From contig CAMHOI010000031.1 in NCBI GenBank assembly GCA_946186725.1, forward strand, positions 1-9,164: a stretch of DNA of 9,164 nucleotides. The letters are read 5' to 3'. The stretch comes from an uncultured Clostridia bacterium. GTDB lineage: Bacteria; Bacillota; Clostridia; Oscillospirales; Acutalibacteraceae. The notes beneath the pieces were generated by a model. It saw nothing but the letters and a program-made list of their open reading frames with translations, ran no database searches and was not told the DNA's origin. Positions 7,973 to 9,164 of this stretch are shown in pieces (position 1 is the stretch's first letter; the number at the start of each line of letters is the position of its first letter). The position numbers and the translations under genes were made by a program.

Positions 7973-8590
7973 TCATTCCCCTTTCATTTTACGCAGGAAG
8001 CTCATCCGGTGTATCTCGCAGGGGCCGAAGGCGCGGATGGCGTCCATGTGCTCCTTGGTCCCGTAGCCCTTGTGGCGGGCGAAGCCGTACTGCGGATAGA
8101 GAGCGTCCATCTCGCGGATGCAGCGGTCGCGGCTGACCTTGGCAAGGATGGAGGCGGCCGCGATGGAGCAGCTCTTAGCGTCGCCGCCCACGAGGGTCTC
8201 ACAGGGGAGGGTCAGGCCCTTGGGCGCACGGTTGCCGTCGACGAGGACGAAGTCGGGGGCCGGGTCCAGTGCGGCGACGGCACGGTTCATGGCCAGGAAG
8301 GTGGCGTTGAGGATGTTGACCGATTCGATCTCCTCGACCGAAGCGGAGGCCACGGCAAAGGCGACGGCCTTCTCCCGGATGACGTCGAAGAGGGCCTCCC
8401 GCTTGCGCTCGCTGAGCTTTTTGGAGTCGTTGAGCCCCACAATGTCGCAGTCGGGAGGGAGGATGACGGCGGCCGCGTAGACGGGGCCGGCCAGCGGGCC
8501 GCGCCCCGCCTCATCCACGCCGCACACGGAAACGAAGCCCTTCTCCCAAAGGCGGGCTTCGTTGGAATAATCGGGCCTTGCGGGCGCCAT
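7973..8590 (-). CDS. rnhB: Ribonuclease HII
   Basis: RNase HII cuts the RNA strand of RNA-DNA hybrids and begins the removal of single ribonucleotides from DNA. The 205 residues contain the signature GVDEAGRGPLAGPV (24-37), with catalytic Asp26 and Glu27. The other two acidic residues are Asp118 in VLVDGN and Asp137 in GGDAKS, followed by SIAAASILAKVSRD (142-155). All four catalytic positions are intact and the length is normal. The ATG at 8590 shares one base with the lepB stop (TGATG). Only a weak AAGGCGGG lies upstream, so translation is probably coupled to lepB. Confidence 0.97.
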   Translation of the reverse strand: MAPARPDYSNEARLWEKGFVSVCGVDEAGRGPLAGPVYAAAVILPPDCDIVGLNDSKKLSERKREALFDVIREKAVAFAVASASVEEIESVNILNATFLAMNRAVAALDPAPDFVLVDGNRAPKGLTLPCETLVGGDAKSCSIAAASILAKVSRDRCIREMDALYPQYGFARHKGYGTKEHMDAIRAFGPCEIHRMSFLRKMKGE

Positions 8591-9164
8591 CAGAGCAGTC
8601 CCGCCTTATCAAAGGGGTATACGCGCAGAATGGCGTGACCGAGGATATAACGGGTGTCGATCATGCCGTCCTGCCCGATGAGAGCGGAGCGGCTGTCGAG
8701 AGAATTGTTGCGGTTGTCGCCCATGACGAAGACGCAGCCCTCGGGCACAACGGCGGGAAAGTCAATGGCGAGAGGAATGGGATTGGACTGCGAGATATAC
8801 TCCTTGATGTAGGGCTCGTTGCGCAGCACACCGTTAACATAGACGAAGCCGACGCCATCCTCAAACTGGATGTCGACGGTATCGCCCTCTACGGCGATGA
8901 CCCGCTTGATGATGGGGCCGTTGCCCGAATCCAGATCACGGGCGTCATTGGAGACGTTGCGGGAGATGACCACGATGTCCCCCACCTTGGGCGTATAGAA
9001 GAGATGATAGATGATGACGCGGTCCCGGTCCTCCAGCGTGTCGTTCATGGAGACGCCGTCAATACCGACGATGCGCAGAAGAAAGGTGAAGGTCAGCACC
9101 ACGACGATCACCGAGGCAACAATGGGATCCAGCCACTCAAAAACGCCCGCGACGGAGGAGGCGG
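8590..9164 (-). CDS. lepB: Signal peptidase I, 5' end outside window
   Basis: Signal peptidase I is a membrane-bound serine protease that removes signal peptides from exported proteins. The 190 visible residues start inside the N-terminal region. One membrane segment (about visible residues 13-33, PIVASVIVVVLTF onward) anchors the enzyme. The catalytic Ser38 lies in GVSMNDTL and the general-base Lys86 in PIIKRVIA; the box GDNRNNSLDSR is at 148-158. The reading frame stays open to the right edge and includes FEW before the membrane segment, as in other Firmicutes SipS-type enzymes. The true start is therefore beyond 9164, and an internal GTG at 9111 would cut into the membrane helix. The stop overlaps the rnhB start by one base. 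Confidence 0.95.
   Translation of the reverse strand, partial: ASSVAGVFEWLDPIVASVIVVVLTFTFLLRIVGIDGVSMNDTLEDRDRVIIYHLFYTPKVGDIVVISRNVSNDARDLDSGNGPIIKRVIAVEGDTVDIQFEDGVGFVYVNGVLRNEPYIKEYISQSNPIPLAIDFPAVVPEGCVFVMGDNRNNSLDSRSALIGQDGMIDTRYILGHAILRVYPFDKAGLL

Noticed and set aside
9057..9111. GTG at 9111 as the start of lepB
   Set aside because: It would remove the first part of the membrane segment. The frame continues upstream with residues (FEWLDP) typical of signal peptidase I, so the gene simply runs past the window edge.

Overview
The window is a gene-dense stretch of chromosome in which every recognisable gene lies on the minus strand, so it reads from right to left. By eye the DNA is GC-rich, and third codon positions are strongly G/C. 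The proteins are of Firmicutes type: DUF951, an RF1 with a PET tripeptide, YraN next to RNase HII, and trigger factor-ClpP-ClpX in a row. Together with AGGAGG-type ribosome binding sites these suggest a GC-rich member of class Clostridia, possibly Oscillospirales. That placement is an inference from style; no 16S or other decisive marker is present.

Right part (9164 to 4459, in transcription order): signal peptidase I (lepB, 5' end outside the window), RNase HII (rnhB), a YraN/UPF0102 nuclease-like protein, an M19 membrane-dipeptidase-like peptidase, threonine synthase (thrC) and a calcineurin-like metallophosphoesterase. The genes overlap by 1 or 4 nt or are separated by 4 to 34 nt, and no terminator is visible between them. 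They look like one operon mixing protein export, R-loop/DNA maintenance, peptide turnover and threonine synthesis.

Middle and left part (4458 to 1): an AT-rich 80-nt gap carries a clear sigma-A-type promoter (extended -10, TATAAT). It drives trigger factor (tig), then clpP and clpX, forming a protein folding and degradation unit. No CtsR or CIRCE operator is visible at this promoter. After clpX there is a GC-rich hairpin with only a weak T-run, followed by a small zinc-ribbon-like DUF951 gene. Peptide chain release factor 1 (prfA) follows; it starts at a GTG inside the end of the DUF951 gene and runs off the left edge.

No RNA gene, mobile element, CRISPR array or foreign island was seen, and no gene-free stretch exceeds 90 nt. 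I found no convincing new multi-gene system. The most unusual points are a 78-residue Lys/Ala/Pro repeat tail on trigger factor, a similar short basic tail on ClpX, and the clpX-DUF951-prfA arrangement where lon is often found.
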